Assembly: GCA_047638395.1 (NCBI GenBank)
Contig: JBLIMV010000023.1
Coordinates: 35,576 to 99,575 of the forward strand
DNA: 64,000 bases
From: CAXBCP01 sp047638395
GTDB lineage: Bacteria; Pseudomonadota; Alphaproteobacteria; MPNO01; UBA830
Reading direction: 5' to 3'
Shown here: in pieces, positions 7,730 through 16,124 of the stretch
Layout: every line of letters starts with the position of its first letter
Position numbering within the stretch: the first letter of the stretch is position 1
Notes under the pieces: generated by a model
The model's database searches: none
What the model was told of the DNA's origin: nothing
The model's input: the letters and a program-made list of their open reading frames with translations, nothing else
Translations under genes and position numbers: made by a program

Positions 7730-8281
7730 TTATTCAGGGGCCGGTACTTCGGCGATGCGCTCATATGCCTTATCGCTGAACTCGGCGCCCGGTGCGTCGC
7801 CGCCAATGACGAACAGCATCAGGCCTTCGGTCTCTCCCTCTGGTGCTTCGATGCATTCGAAGCGGCGCATCACGCCGGGCGGAAAAGACACCACATCGCA
7901 GGGCCCGGCATCGATGAATTCGTAATCGTCGCCTTCGTTCCAGGCACAGCGCCATTTTCCCTTCACCGGCATGAAGGTCTCGTTGGTGTCGTGATTGTGC
8001 ATCAGCGGGCCTTTGCCCGGTTCCGCTTTCACGAAGCCCATATTGAATCCTTCGGAAATGGGAATGGCGGCCTGCAACGAGACATCCTGGCCGACCGGCG
8101 AGACGACGTCGGCGCCGTCTTGATCTTCGGGCGGCTGAAAACCGATGACATTGATCAGCTCGCGGTCGCATTCGGGCAGGTGGCTGTCCGGCAGGCCGGT
8201 GCGCGCGCCTTTTAAGTTATCAAAGAGCGCGACGCGTTTCATCATTTCGGCGCGGGTCCAGACACGTGTTTCGGGCAACAT
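7730..8281 (-). CDS. Cupin-domain protein, copy 1 of a tandem pair
   Basis: A 183-residue single-cupin protein. The metal site is PLMHNHDTNETFMPVKGKW (His, His, Glu), and the second cupin motif is around DVVSFPPGVMRRFECIE. I start at MLPETRVWTRAEMMKRVAL, aligned exactly with the start of the neighbouring paralogue and preceded by GGAGG; the frame is open further but that region is not alike. It shares most residues with the gene just upstream (about two thirds identical by eye), with nearly identical metal-binding cores. Probably a dioxygenase- or epimerase-type or sugar/small-acid binding cupin; the substrate is unknown. Confidence 0.8.
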   Translation of the reverse strand: MLPETRVWTRAEMMKRVALFDNLKGARTGLPDSHLPECDRELINVIGFQPPEDQDGADVVSPVGQDVSLQAAIPISEGFNMGFVKAEPGKGPLMHNHDTNETFMPVKGKWRCAWNEGDDYEFIDAGPCDVVSFPPGVMRRFECIEAPEGETEGLMLFVIGGDAPGAEFSDKAYERIAEVPAPE

Positions 8282-8310
8282 GGAATTTCCTCCTTGGATA
8301 AATGCTGTGT

Positions 8311-8868
8311 TCAGGCCGGAACGGGCACTTCGGCCATGCGTTTCCGGGCGGTATCGCTGAATTCGTTTGCGGGCGCATTGCCGGCGACCACGAACATGAT
8401 CAATGCGGTCTCTTCGCCCTCGGCAGGCTCGATGCATTCAAAGCGGCGCATCACCCCTGCGGGGAACGAGATAACATCGTTCGGGCCTGCATCGATAAAT
8501 TCGTAATCGTCGCCTTCATTCCAGGCACAGCGCCATTTGCCGCTCACCGGCATAAAGGTCTCGTTGGTATCGTGATTGTGCATCAGCGGACCGCAGCCGG
8601 GTTTGCACCGGGCAAAGCCCATGTTGAAGCCTTCCGAAATCTGGATCGCGGAGTTCCGAGCCGCATCAGCGCCGACCGGTGAGTTCACCATCCCGCCGCC
8701 TTCGCCTTCGCCCGGCGGCGGCTGGAAGCCGATGACATTGAAGATTTCTTTCTCAGCTTCGGGCAGGTGGCTGTCCGGCAGCCCGCCCTTATTGCCGATC
8801 AGATTTTTAAACAGAGCGACCCGTTGCATCATCTCGTCACGGGTCCAGACGCGGGTTTCCGGCAGCAT
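8311..8868 (-). CDS. Cupin-domain protein, copy 2 of a tandem pair
   Basis: 185 residues, clearly homologous along the whole length to the gene 29 nt downstream. It carries the same metal site HNHDTNETFMPVSGKW and the block CAWNEGDDYEFIDAGP shared residue-for-residue with its neighbour. The two differ mostly in a Gly/Glu-rich loop (PPPGEGEGGGM) around residue 50 and in a CKPGCGP segment, where this copy has two cysteines absent from the other. Both run in the same direction, so they are likely co-transcribed. The duplication looks old enough to have permitted change of substrate or formation of a heteromer. Confidence 0.8.
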   Translation of the reverse strand: MLPETRVWTRDEMMQRVALFKNLIGNKGGLPDSHLPEAEKEIFNVIGFQPPPGEGEGGGMVNSPVGADAARNSAIQISEGFNMGFARCKPGCGPLMHNHDTNETFMPVSGKWRCAWNEGDDYEFIDAGPNDVISFPAGVMRRFECIEPAEGEETALIMFVVAGNAPANEFSDTARKRMAEVPVPA

Positions 8869-8948
8869 CGCTGATCTCCCCTATCGATTTTCGAATGGCC
8901 CGACCGCAAATCGACCGGCGCCGCTGACTTATTATACCTGTCGTTCGA

Positions 8949-9722
8949 TCAGTTTTTAAGCCGGTAGCCGGTGCGGAAGATCCACCACACAATGGCAATG
9001 CAGACGATCAGAAAAAGCAGGATCATGACGATGCTGATGCCGATCGGCACATCGGCCGTTCCGTAGAAGCTCCATCGGAAAGCGCTGATCAGATATACGA
9101 CCGGATTGAACAGCGTCAGTGTGCGCCAGAATGGCGGTAGCATGTCGATCGAATAGAAACTGCCGCCAAGGAACGTCAGCGGGGTGATGACCAACATGGG
9201 GACAAATTGCAGTTTTTCGAAGTTGTCCGCCCAGATCCCAATGATGAAACCGAACAGGCTGAATGTGATCGCCGTCACGAGGAGGATGCACACCATCGCC
9301 ACCGGATGGGCGATATTGTAATCGACGAACAGGCGTGCCGTTGCCAGAATGATGAACCCGAGGGCGATCGATTTGGTTGCCGCTGCACCGACATAGCCGA
9401 GCACGACTTCCAGCGATGAAACCGGTGCCGACAGAAGCTCGTATATCGTGCCGGTAAAACGCGGCAGGTGAATGCCGAACGAGGCATTGGAGACACTTTC
9501 GGTCAGGACCGACAGCATGATCAGGCCGGGGATGATAAATGCGGCGAAGGTCACGCCATTGATCTCTGTGATGCGCGACCCGATCGCCGCCCCGAACACG
9601 ATGAAATAAAGCGTTGTGGTGACCACCGGCGATACCACGCTCTGGAATAGGGTGCGCCAGGTGCGCGCCATTTCGAACCGATAGATCGCGCGCAGACCCT
9701 GAAGATTCATGTGCAGGTTCAT
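8949..9722 (-). CDS. ABC-2 type exporter permease (YadH-like)
   Basis: 257 residues with six hydrophobic segments and the ABC-2 family layout. The N-terminus IYRFEMARTWRTLFQSVVSPVVTTTLYF is the signature opening of the YadH/NodJ-like group, followed by SRITEINGVTFAAFIIPGLIM and the conserved APVSSLEVVLGY. The segment LTFLGGSFYSIDMLPPFWR near residue 190 matches the family's conserved P-[LM]-xFLGG motif. It is the membrane part of an exporter whose ATPase is encoded immediately upstream, with start and stop overlapping by 4 nt. Cargo unknown. Confidence 0.88.
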   Translation of the reverse strand: MNLHMNLQGLRAIYRFEMARTWRTLFQSVVSPVVTTTLYFIVFGAAIGSRITEINGVTFAAFIIPGLIMLSVLTESVSNASFGIHLPRFTGTIYELLSAPVSSLEVVLGYVGAAATKSIALGFIILATARLFVDYNIAHPVAMVCILLVTAITFSLFGFIIGIWADNFEKLQFVPMLVITPLTFLGGSFYSIDMLPPFWRTLTLFNPVVYLISAFRWSFYGTADVPIGISIVMILLFLIVCIAIVWWIFRTGYRLKN

Positions 9723-10717
9723 GACGATTCTCCGACCACGCTGACAAATATATCTTCCAGTGTGCTCTGGCGCGTATCGAGATCGGAGAACCGGACTTCA
9801 AGCCGGTCGAGATCTGCCAGCAGCCGTGTCGTACCGGTCCGCTCGGCCTGTGTGTCGAAGGTGAAGACCAGCGTGTTGCCGTCATCCTCCAGCGCCAGCG
9901 CATGGCCCGAAATTTCTGCCGGGATGATTTCCATCGGAGTATGCAGGTTGAGGCGCAGTTCTTTCTTGCCGAGTTTCTTCATCAGGGCCGATTTGTCTTC
10001 AACCAGAACAATCCGGCCGCCATTGATCACGCCGATCCGGTCTGCCATTTCCTCGGCTTCCTCGATGTAATGGGTTGTCAGGATGATGGTGACACCAGTT
10101 TTCTGAAGCTTGCGCACCATGTCCCACATGCCGCGGCGCAACTCGACGTCGACACCAGCCGTCGGCTCGTCGAGGAACAGGATTTCGGGTTCGTGAGACA
10201 ACGCCTTGGCGATCAGCACGCGGCGTTTCATGCCGCCCGATAGCGTGATGATCTTTGAATCCTTGCGGTCCCAGAGCGACAGGTCGCGCAGGATGCGTTC
10301 AATAATCGCCGGATTGGGCTTTTTACCGAACAGGCCGCGGCTGAACGTGACGGTGTTCCACACGGTCTCGAACGCGTCGGTGGTCAGTTCCTGGGGGACG
10401 AGGCCGATCTTTGCGCGGGTTTTGCGATAGTCGCGGATGACGTCGTCGCCGCCAGCCGTGATTCGCCCTGATGTCGGATTGACGATGCCGCAGATGATAC
10501 TGATCAGCGTCGTTTTACCGGCGCCGTTCGGGCCGAGCAGGGCGAAGATCTCCCCTTTCCGGATTTCCAGATCGATATCGGTCAGCGCCGCATGTCCGCC
10601 GGCGTAGATTTTCGAGAGTTTCGAGACGACAATTGCAGAATCGGGGAGCGATGCTGATGACGATTCCGGCGCGTTTTCGGCGATCCCCACTGATTTTCCG
10701 TCGCTGATCGGTGTCAT
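9719..10717 (-). CDS. ABC-2 type exporter ATPase (YadG-like)
   Basis: 332 residues. A low-complexity Ser/Glu-rich N-terminus of about 25 residues precedes the ATPase: Walker A GPNGAGKT at residues 62-69, signature LSGGMKRR, Walker B ILFLDEPTAGVD and switch His in LTTHYIEEAEEMADRI. The C-terminal ~90 residues form the extra domain usual in ABC-2 exporter ATPases, ending TLEDIFVSVVGES. I start at MTPISDGKSV, since the 33 codons further upstream are not ABC-like. Coupled to the permease gene by a 4-nt overlap. It drives export of an unidentified substrate. Confidence 0.88.
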   Translation of the reverse strand: MTPISDGKSVGIAENAPESSSASLPDSAIVVSKLSKIYAGGHAALTDIDLEIRKGEIFALLGPNGAGKTTLISIICGIVNPTSGRITAGGDDVIRDYRKTRAKIGLVPQELTTDAFETVWNTVTFSRGLFGKKPNPAIIERILRDLSLWDRKDSKIITLSGGMKRRVLIAKALSHEPEILFLDEPTAGVDVELRRGMWDMVRKLQKTGVTIILTTHYIEEAEEMADRIGVINGGRIVLVEDKSALMKKLGKKELRLNLHTPMEIIPAEISGHALALEDDGNTLVFTFDTQAERTGTTRLLADLDRLEVRFSDLDTRQSTLEDIFVSVVGESS

Positions 10718-10899
10718 GAGTGCTCCCGTATTCAGAACCCGCGATGGCTCCTGACCGGGAGTCTTAGAGACGTATTCGGCGACTGGGTCAAGCCGCTTCC
10801 CGTGGCCGTATTCCAAAGTTTCTCACGGTCGTATTCCGACGGTGAAACAATTCCTGTATGTTGCGGGTCACAGGGACAAACCAAGAGGAATACGGGACG

Positions 10900-12504
10900 A
10901 TGGCCGAGGATTTTCGGGAACTGATTGACGAGTTGCGGGCGGCGGGCGAACTGATCGAAATAGAGAAGCCGGTCGATATTCGCCATATCGCGACCCTGGT
11001 CGATCAGTCAGACAAAGCGCTGATGTTCACCAACGTGAACGGATACGACATGCCGGTGATTTCCGGGGTGACAAACAGCCGCGAACGCCTGGCCATTGCC
11101 GCCGGGTGTGACTTTTCCGACATCGAGGGCAGGCTTCGCGAAGGTCTCGATCGGCCGATCGAGCCCGATTTCGTCAATACCGGACCGGTGCGCGAAATCT
11201 ATCTCGAAGGCGATGACGTCGATCTGCATGATCTGCCGATCCCGCTGTTCTCGGTGCTCGATGGCGGGCCGATGATCACCGCCGGCGTGACCCTGTCGCG
11301 CGATCCGGATGAAGACGAAAATTCGGCGATCAACGCCGGTGTCTATCGTTTCCTGGTCAAGGAAAAGAACCTGACCGGCATCGATATCGTCACGCCGAAC
11401 AACCTGCACCGCTATGCCGCCAAGGCGTATGAGAAGGGTGAGCCGCTGCCGATCTCGATCAATATCGGCACGCACCCGTTCGAGCTGATCTGTTCGACTT
11501 ACAAGGCGCGCGCCGGTGTCAGCGAGCTCGGTATTGCCGGGGGTATGCGCGGCCACGGTGTGCCGCTGACCCAGTGTCAGACCATCGACATGCCGTGTAT
11601 CGCGGATGCGGAAATCGTCCTTGAAGCGGAAATCCTGCCGACAGGCTGGACCCAGCCCGAGGGCCGCTTCGGTGAATTCACCCGCCTGATGGGTGGGCTG
11701 CACTGGAATCCACATGTCCGTATCAAGGCCATCTCGATGCGCAAGAACCCGCTGTATTATGCGCTGCACATGCCGTGGGAAAACATCTGGCCGTCAGGAC
11801 CGATCTACGAAGCCAACGTCCGCCGCGTGCTGGACGAGGCAGGTGTCAACGTGACCGCGGTGAACATCACGCCCGGTGGCTGTTGTCACTGGCATGCGAT
11901 CATCGCGATCAAGCCGCTGCCCGGCGATGGTAAAAACACCATCGCCGCAGCACTGTCCGTTGCCGATATGAAACATGTAACGGTGGTCGATCACGACATC
12001 GACGTGTTCGATCCCGTGGATGTCGAATGGGCGGTTGCCACACGTGTTCAGGCCGACCGTGACGTCATGATCATTTCCGGTGCGCGCTCCAAACCGCTCG
12101 ATCCAAGCCTCCCGCCGCCCGGTCCGTATTCCCGGGTGCCGACGACCGCCAAGATGGGCATCGATGCGACCATCCCGGACAACGTGCCGCGCGAACGCTT
12201 CCACCGGATCACCTATGCCTATGCCGACGAGGTAAAACTCGACGACTTCATCGGTCCTGCAAGCGGTGCGGCAAAGCCGTCGCAGGATATCGGCACCGAC
12301 GCTCTGGCCGAGGAGATCAAGACGCTGGTCACCGAGACGCCGCTCTATTTCGCGGAACTGTGCGAGAAATTCGTCGCGTACGGGTTTCAGGCGGTGAATC
12401 GTGCCCTCGGCAAGCTGCACGAGGATGGCGTGTTGTGGCAGGACCCCGAAGGGCGCCACTGTCTGAAAGGATCGAAATTCGCAGCGGTGCCGCCGAAGCG
12501 GTAG
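10900..12504 (+). CDS. UbiD-family prenylated-FMN decarboxylase
   Basis: A 534-residue protein matching the UbiD/Fdc family: N-terminal REL..LRAAGEL.EI, central GGMRGHGVPLTQCQTID, then IVLEAEILPTGWTQPEGRFGE. The Glu pair separated by five positions (about E254 and E259, P-E-G-x-F-G-E) corresponds to the catalytic glutamates of Fdc1. Such enzymes use prenylated FMN to (de)carboxylate aromatic or alpha,beta-unsaturated acids. The ~70 C-terminal residues (ALAEEIKTLVTETPLYFAEL ... RALGKLHEDGVLWQDPEGRH) look like a winged-helix extension beyond the usual core. The ATG of MAEDFREL is chosen; 14 more codons are open upstream. No ubiX flavin prenyltransferase gene lies in this window. Confidence 0.85.
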   Translation: MAEDFRELIDELRAAGELIEIEKPVDIRHIATLVDQSDKALMFTNVNGYDMPVISGVTNSRERLAIAAGCDFSDIEGRLREGLDRPIEPDFVNTGPVREIYLEGDDVDLHDLPIPLFSVLDGGPMITAGVTLSRDPDEDENSAINAGVYRFLVKEKNLTGIDIVTPNNLHRYAAKAYEKGEPLPISINIGTHPFELICSTYKARAGVSELGIAGGMRGHGVPLTQCQTIDMPCIADAEIVLEAEILPTGWTQPEGRFGEFTRLMGGLHWNPHVRIKAISMRKNPLYYALHMPWENIWPSGPIYEANVRRVLDEAGVNVTAVNITPGGCCHWHAIIAIKPLPGDGKNTIAAALSVADMKHVTVVDHDIDVFDPVDVEWAVATRVQADRDVMIISGARSKPLDPSLPPPGPYSRVPTTAKMGIDATIPDNVPRERFHRITYAYADEVKLDDFIGPASGAAKPSQDIGTDALAEEIKTLVTETPLYFAELCEKFVAYGFQAVNRALGKLHEDGVLWQDPEGRHCLKGSKFAAVPPKR

Positions 12505-12649
12505 TGGTTCAGGTGCTGCCATTCAGTTGTCCAACGATCCGTTCAGGTGGCGTTAATGTTGGAACAGCTATCAGCATCTTATCGCTGGATTTTGAGACCC
12601 CGGGGCCGGCTAACCGGTCCCGGGAAATTGGTATAATGGGGTAAGCAAT

Positions 12650-13852
12650 ATGAGACGATTTTCATTCAGGACCGTTGCGACGACGGCAGCGAGTGCGCTG
12701 ACCGCCAGCGTGATGGCAGGTGTGATGGCAGGCATGGTGTTTGTGTCGAGCGCCGGGGCCCAACAGGGTATCGGTTGGGTGCCCGGGAAGGGCGCCAGCA
12801 TGCCGAAAGGTGCGGTCGCCGCCGGCAAGGAGCCGGGACGGACGCTGTTTGTCTGCCGTGCCAATCATGCCAGGGGAATTCACCCCGGCAAGGTCGTCGC
12901 TGGAAAATGCAACTTCGGATATGGCGGGCGCGAGATCGTGTCGACGAAATTCCAGGTAATGGTCAATCGGGGCGCCAGGATCGGCTGGGTTCCGCCGCGC
13001 GGCGGAAAGCTTCCCTCCAACGCCTATGTCGGCGGCAAAGAGCCGGGGCGGACGCTGTTCGTCTGCCGTGCGCCGCATAACGGTGGCATACATCCCGGCA
13101 AGGTGGTCGCCGGCAAGTGCAACATCGGCTATGGCGGCAAAGAAATCGTGTCCACCAAATACGAGGCGATGGTCGTTGCCAAAGGGCCGGCTACGCCCCC
13201 GTCGGCAGCTTCTCTGCCGAAAGGTATGGGATGGGCGTTGGCGAAGGGAAACAAACTCCCCGCCGGTGCAGTTCGGGGTGGGTATGAACGTGGCCGGCCA
13301 ATCTTTCTTTGTCGGGCGCCGTCTCAGGGCGGACTGCTGCCGGGCAAGCTGATCGGTAAACGCTGCATCATCAGCGCCGGCGGGCGTGAGGTTTCTGCGC
13401 CGAAATACCAGGTTCTCGTCCGTGCGGGGCAGGCTGTCAGATGGGTGCCAGCGAAGGCGGTCAAGGATATGCGTACGGCGTTTCCGGGCGGCTCCGGCCC
13501 ACGTGTCGTGCAACATGCGTGCGCCGGCCGCCATGGCGCCGGTCGTCATCCTGGTAAGCTGGTCAAAGGCGTCTGCTATATCGCCTACGGCGCGAAGGAA
13601 ATTCCCCTGCGCCAGTACAATGTTCTGGTTAATCGCGGAAGTGCCAAGATCGGGTGGGTTGCGGCGCCCGGTGGCAGAATTCCTGGCGGTGCCGTCTCCG
13701 GCGAGACAGAGCGCGGGAAGAAGCTCTATGTCTGCCGCGGTCCGCTCAGTGGTGGATTAATCATCGGAAAGGTCTTCGCCCGGGAGTGCCATGTCGGCTA
13801 TTACGGACGCGCGCACAAAATCGGCAAGTTCCAGGTTATGGTGGCGAAGTAG
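12650..13852 (+). CDS. Exported protein with five DM9-like (DUF3421) repeats
   Basis: 400 residues. Residues 1-39 are a signal peptide ending AGAQQ. The rest is five copies of a ~70-residue repeat starting at about residues 41, 111, 193, 263 and 334, each of the form IGWVPxxGxxxPxxAxxGGxExGRxLFVCRxxxxxGxxPGKVVxGKCxxGYGGxE, which resembles the DM9/DUF3421 domain of animal lectins. Each repeat has exactly two Cys, 18 residues apart: 69/87, 139/157, 221/239, 291/309, 362/380, suggesting one disulfide per repeat in the periplasm or outside the cell. A 12-residue linker separates repeats 2 and 3, and repeat 4 is the most diverged. DM9 proteins in animals bind mannose; the ligand here is unknown. 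A strong terminator follows. Confidence 0.8.
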   Translation: MRRFSFRTVATTAASALTASVMAGVMAGMVFVSSAGAQQGIGWVPGKGASMPKGAVAAGKEPGRTLFVCRANHARGIHPGKVVAGKCNFGYGGREIVSTKFQVMVNRGARIGWVPPRGGKLPSNAYVGGKEPGRTLFVCRAPHNGGIHPGKVVAGKCNIGYGGKEIVSTKYEAMVVAKGPATPPSAASLPKGMGWALAKGNKLPAGAVRGGYERGRPIFLCRAPSQGGLLPGKLIGKRCIISAGGREVSAPKYQVLVRAGQAVRWVPAKAVKDMRTAFPGGSGPRVVQHACAGRHGAGRHPGKLVKGVCYIAYGAKEIPLRQYNVLVNRGSAKIGWVAAPGGRIPGGAVSGETERGKKLYVCRGPLSGGLIIGKVFARECHVGYYGRAHKIGKFQVMVAK

Positions 13853-13875
13853 CGCTGGCCGGTCCATCGCTTAAG

Positions 13876-13910
13876 AAAACGGGGCGGTCAGCAATGACCG
13901 CCCCGTTTTT
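13876..13910. terminator. Bidirectional intrinsic terminator
   Basis: Perfect 11-bp stem CGGGGCGGTCA / TGACCGCCCCG with loop GCAA, flanked by AAAA on the left and TTTTT on the right. It lies between the convergent DM9-repeat gene and apt and can serve both. Confidence 0.93.
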
Positions 13911-13932
13911 ATACCGGCATATTGTCCGGGAT

Positions 13933-14448
13933 TTAGTCGTCGTAGCCGATCAGCGAATGGGCCGGCACATCGAGCCGGTCGCGGCCGGCCAGAAAATTCA
14001 GCTCGATGATATAGGCCGACGCGACCACATCGGCGCCAACCGCGCGCAACAGTTCGACCGCGGCGGCAGCGGTGCCGCCCGTTGCCAGCAGATCGTCGAG
14101 CAGGACAACCTTCTGGCCCTTATGCAGCGCGTCGGACTGAATCTCGATCGTGTCCGATCCGTATTCCAGATCATAAGTGTGGGAAATCGTCTCGCCCGGC
14201 AGCTTGTCTTTTTTGCGCAGCATCGTGAAGCCGATACCGAGCCGCAGCGCCAGCGGGGCGGCGACCAGGAAGCCACGCGATTCGATGCCGATCAGCCGCT
14301 CCGGTTTGTAGGGCGTGATCAGGTCGGCCAGCATGTCGACGGTGGCCGACCAGGCTTCCGCATGCTGCAGAAGTGTCGAGATGTCGTAAAAAAGTATTCC
14401 GGGCTTGGGAAAGTCCGGTACTGACCGTATATGGTCTTTAAGATTCAT
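13933..14448 (-). CDS. apt: Adenine phosphoribosyltransferase
   Basis: 171 residues, the usual length of Apt. The family opening LKDHIRSVPDFPKPGILFYDIS is followed by IGIESRGFLVAAPLA, the flexible loop region MLRKKDKLPGETISHTYDLEYGSD and the PRPP-binding motif VVLLDDLLATGGTAAAAVELL near residues 115-135. It salvages adenine to AMP with PRPP in the cytosol. AGGAT lies before the chosen ATG (MNLKDH); an open extension of 18 codons upstream is rejected as unlike any Apt. The gene diverges from the aminotransferase gene. Confidence 0.96.
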   Translation of the reverse strand: MNLKDHIRSVPDFPKPGILFYDISTLLQHAEAWSATVDMLADLITPYKPERLIGIESRGFLVAAPLALRLGIGFTMLRKKDKLPGETISHTYDLEYGSDTIEIQSDALHKGQKVVLLDDLLATGGTAAAAVELLRAVGADVVASAYIIELNFLAGRDRLDVPAHSLIGYDD

Positions 14449-14563
14449 GACGTATCCTGATTGAATTCCGGTCCCGCGAATGCGGCGGCGCATATTACTC
14501 AATTGCCCGACTTACTCAATTACCCGATTCCAATTAGCTATCCGAGGCCTAAGGACGCGCATA

Positions 14564-15889
14564 ATGGACCATGTGTTTCACCGCTATCCCAAGACAACAT
14601 TGCCTGTCATCGATCGCGGCGAGGGCGTTTATGTCTACGATACTGACGGTAAGGAGTACCTCGATGCCTGCGGCGGTGCGGCGGTTTCCTGCCTTGGCCA
14701 TTCGGACGCTCAGGTCAAACAGGCTATTGTCGATCAGCTCGACCGGATCCCGTTTGCGCATACGGCCTTCTATACGTCCGAAGCGGCGGAGGTTCTGGCA
14801 GATCGCCTGACAGCGGCCGCGCCTGGGAATCTTGATCGTGTCTATTTCGTCTCCGGCGGGTCGGAAGCGACCGAGACCGCCCTCAAACTCGCACGCCAGT
14901 ACTTTGTCGAAAAAGGCGAGCCCGAGCGCCGGCATGTCATCGCGCGCCGCCAAAGCTATCACGGCAATACACTGGGTGCGCTCGCCGCCGGCGGCAATCA
15001 GTGGCGACGGGCACAGTTCGAGCCCCTGCTGTTCGAGACCCATCATATTTCGCCCTGCTATGAATACCGCGACCGCCTCGATGGCGAGACGTCGGAGGCC
15101 TATGGATTGCGGGTCGCCGATGAGCTCGACGCGAAGATCGCGGAACTTGGCGCCGAAACCGTGATGGCGTTTGTCGCCGAACCCGTGGTCGGTGCGACCG
15201 CCGGTGCGGTGCCGCCAACGGATCGCTATTTCAAACGTATTCGTGAAATTTGCGACCGCCATGGCGTGCTGCTCATCCTCGACGAAGTCATGTGCGGATC
15301 GGGACGCACGGGCACGCTGTTTGCCTGTGAACAGGACGGAATCGTCCCTGACCTCCTGACAATGGCAAAAGGCCTGGGCGGCGGCTATCAGCCGATCGGA
15401 GCGGTGCTGGTGGGTGCGCATATATATGACGCGATCTGCAGTGGCAGCGGCTTCTTCCAGCACGGGCACACCTATATGGCGCATCCGGCCGCCTGTGCCG
15501 CATCGCTTGCGGTGCTCGAGGCGATAGAGGAGCGCGACCTGCTCACCAATGTAACGGAGCGCGGCGCGGAGCTTCGCCGGGCCCTGAACGACCGGTTCGG
15601 ACAGCACCCACATGTGGGGGATATCCGGGGGCGCGGGTTATTTATCGGTTTGGAGATTGTCGCCGACAGGGAGACGAAGTTGCCGTTCGATACCGCGATG
15701 GGGGTTCCTGCCCGGATAAAGGCGGACGCGATGTCGCGGGGGTTAATGGTCTATCCCATGGGCGGTACCATCGACGGCAGCCGTGGCGCCCATGTTCTAT
15801 TGGCCCCTCCCTATATCATCGACAGCAGTCACATTCCGGTGATTGTCGACCGCCTCGCGGCCTCAATTGACGTTGCGACTGCCCGGTAA
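14564..15889 (+). CDS. Class III PLP aminotransferase
   Basis: 441 residues. The family features appear in order: GEGVYVYDTDGKEYLDACGGAAVSCLGH, FVSGGSEATETALKLARQY, the Gly/His-rich SYHGNTLGALAAGG, the PLP-aspartate motif LLILDEVMCGSGRTG, the Schiff-base Lys in LTMAKGLGGGYQPIGAV, and GHTYMAHPAACAASLAVLEAI. It should transfer an amino group from an omega-amino acid or amine to pyruvate or 2-oxoglutarate. The substrate is not determined; the closest general class is the aspartate aminotransferase/omega-transaminase group. The ATG of MDHVFHRYPK is used. An open upstream extension of 28 codons lacks homology-like features. Confidence 0.88.
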   Translation: MDHVFHRYPKTTLPVIDRGEGVYVYDTDGKEYLDACGGAAVSCLGHSDAQVKQAIVDQLDRIPFAHTAFYTSEAAEVLADRLTAAAPGNLDRVYFVSGGSEATETALKLARQYFVEKGEPERRHVIARRQSYHGNTLGALAAGGNQWRRAQFEPLLFETHHISPCYEYRDRLDGETSEAYGLRVADELDAKIAELGAETVMAFVAEPVVGATAGAVPPTDRYFKRIREICDRHGVLLILDEVMCGSGRTGTLFACEQDGIVPDLLTMAKGLGGGYQPIGAVLVGAHIYDAICSGSGFFQHGHTYMAHPAACAASLAVLEAIEERDLLTNVTERGAELRRALNDRFGQHPHVGDIRGRGLFIGLEIVADRETKLPFDTAMGVPARIKADAMSRGLMVYPMGGTIDGSRGAHVLLAPPYIIDSSHIPVIVDRLAASIDVATAR

Positions 15890-16124
15890 CGACGTACCGC
15901 AAACCTTCGAACTCTAATTAATCCAAGTGCTTAGGTCTGTTTCAGTCCCTGATCGGAGTCGTTGACGCCGGGGTGTGGGACATGCATTGTTTATGACAGA
16001 ATCGTGGATATGGCAGGTATTTTCCGCATTCACGCTCTTCTCAACGTTCTGACAGCATTCGGTGAGCGAATGTTGTCACCGTCCGACCGGGTAACCGGAA
16101 CACGTAAAGGGAGACACCTTCAAT

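Noticed and set aside
12662..13549. 295-codon open frame opposite the DM9-repeat gene
   Set aside because: Antisense to a repetitive, GC-rich coding sequence; the repeats explain the open frame.
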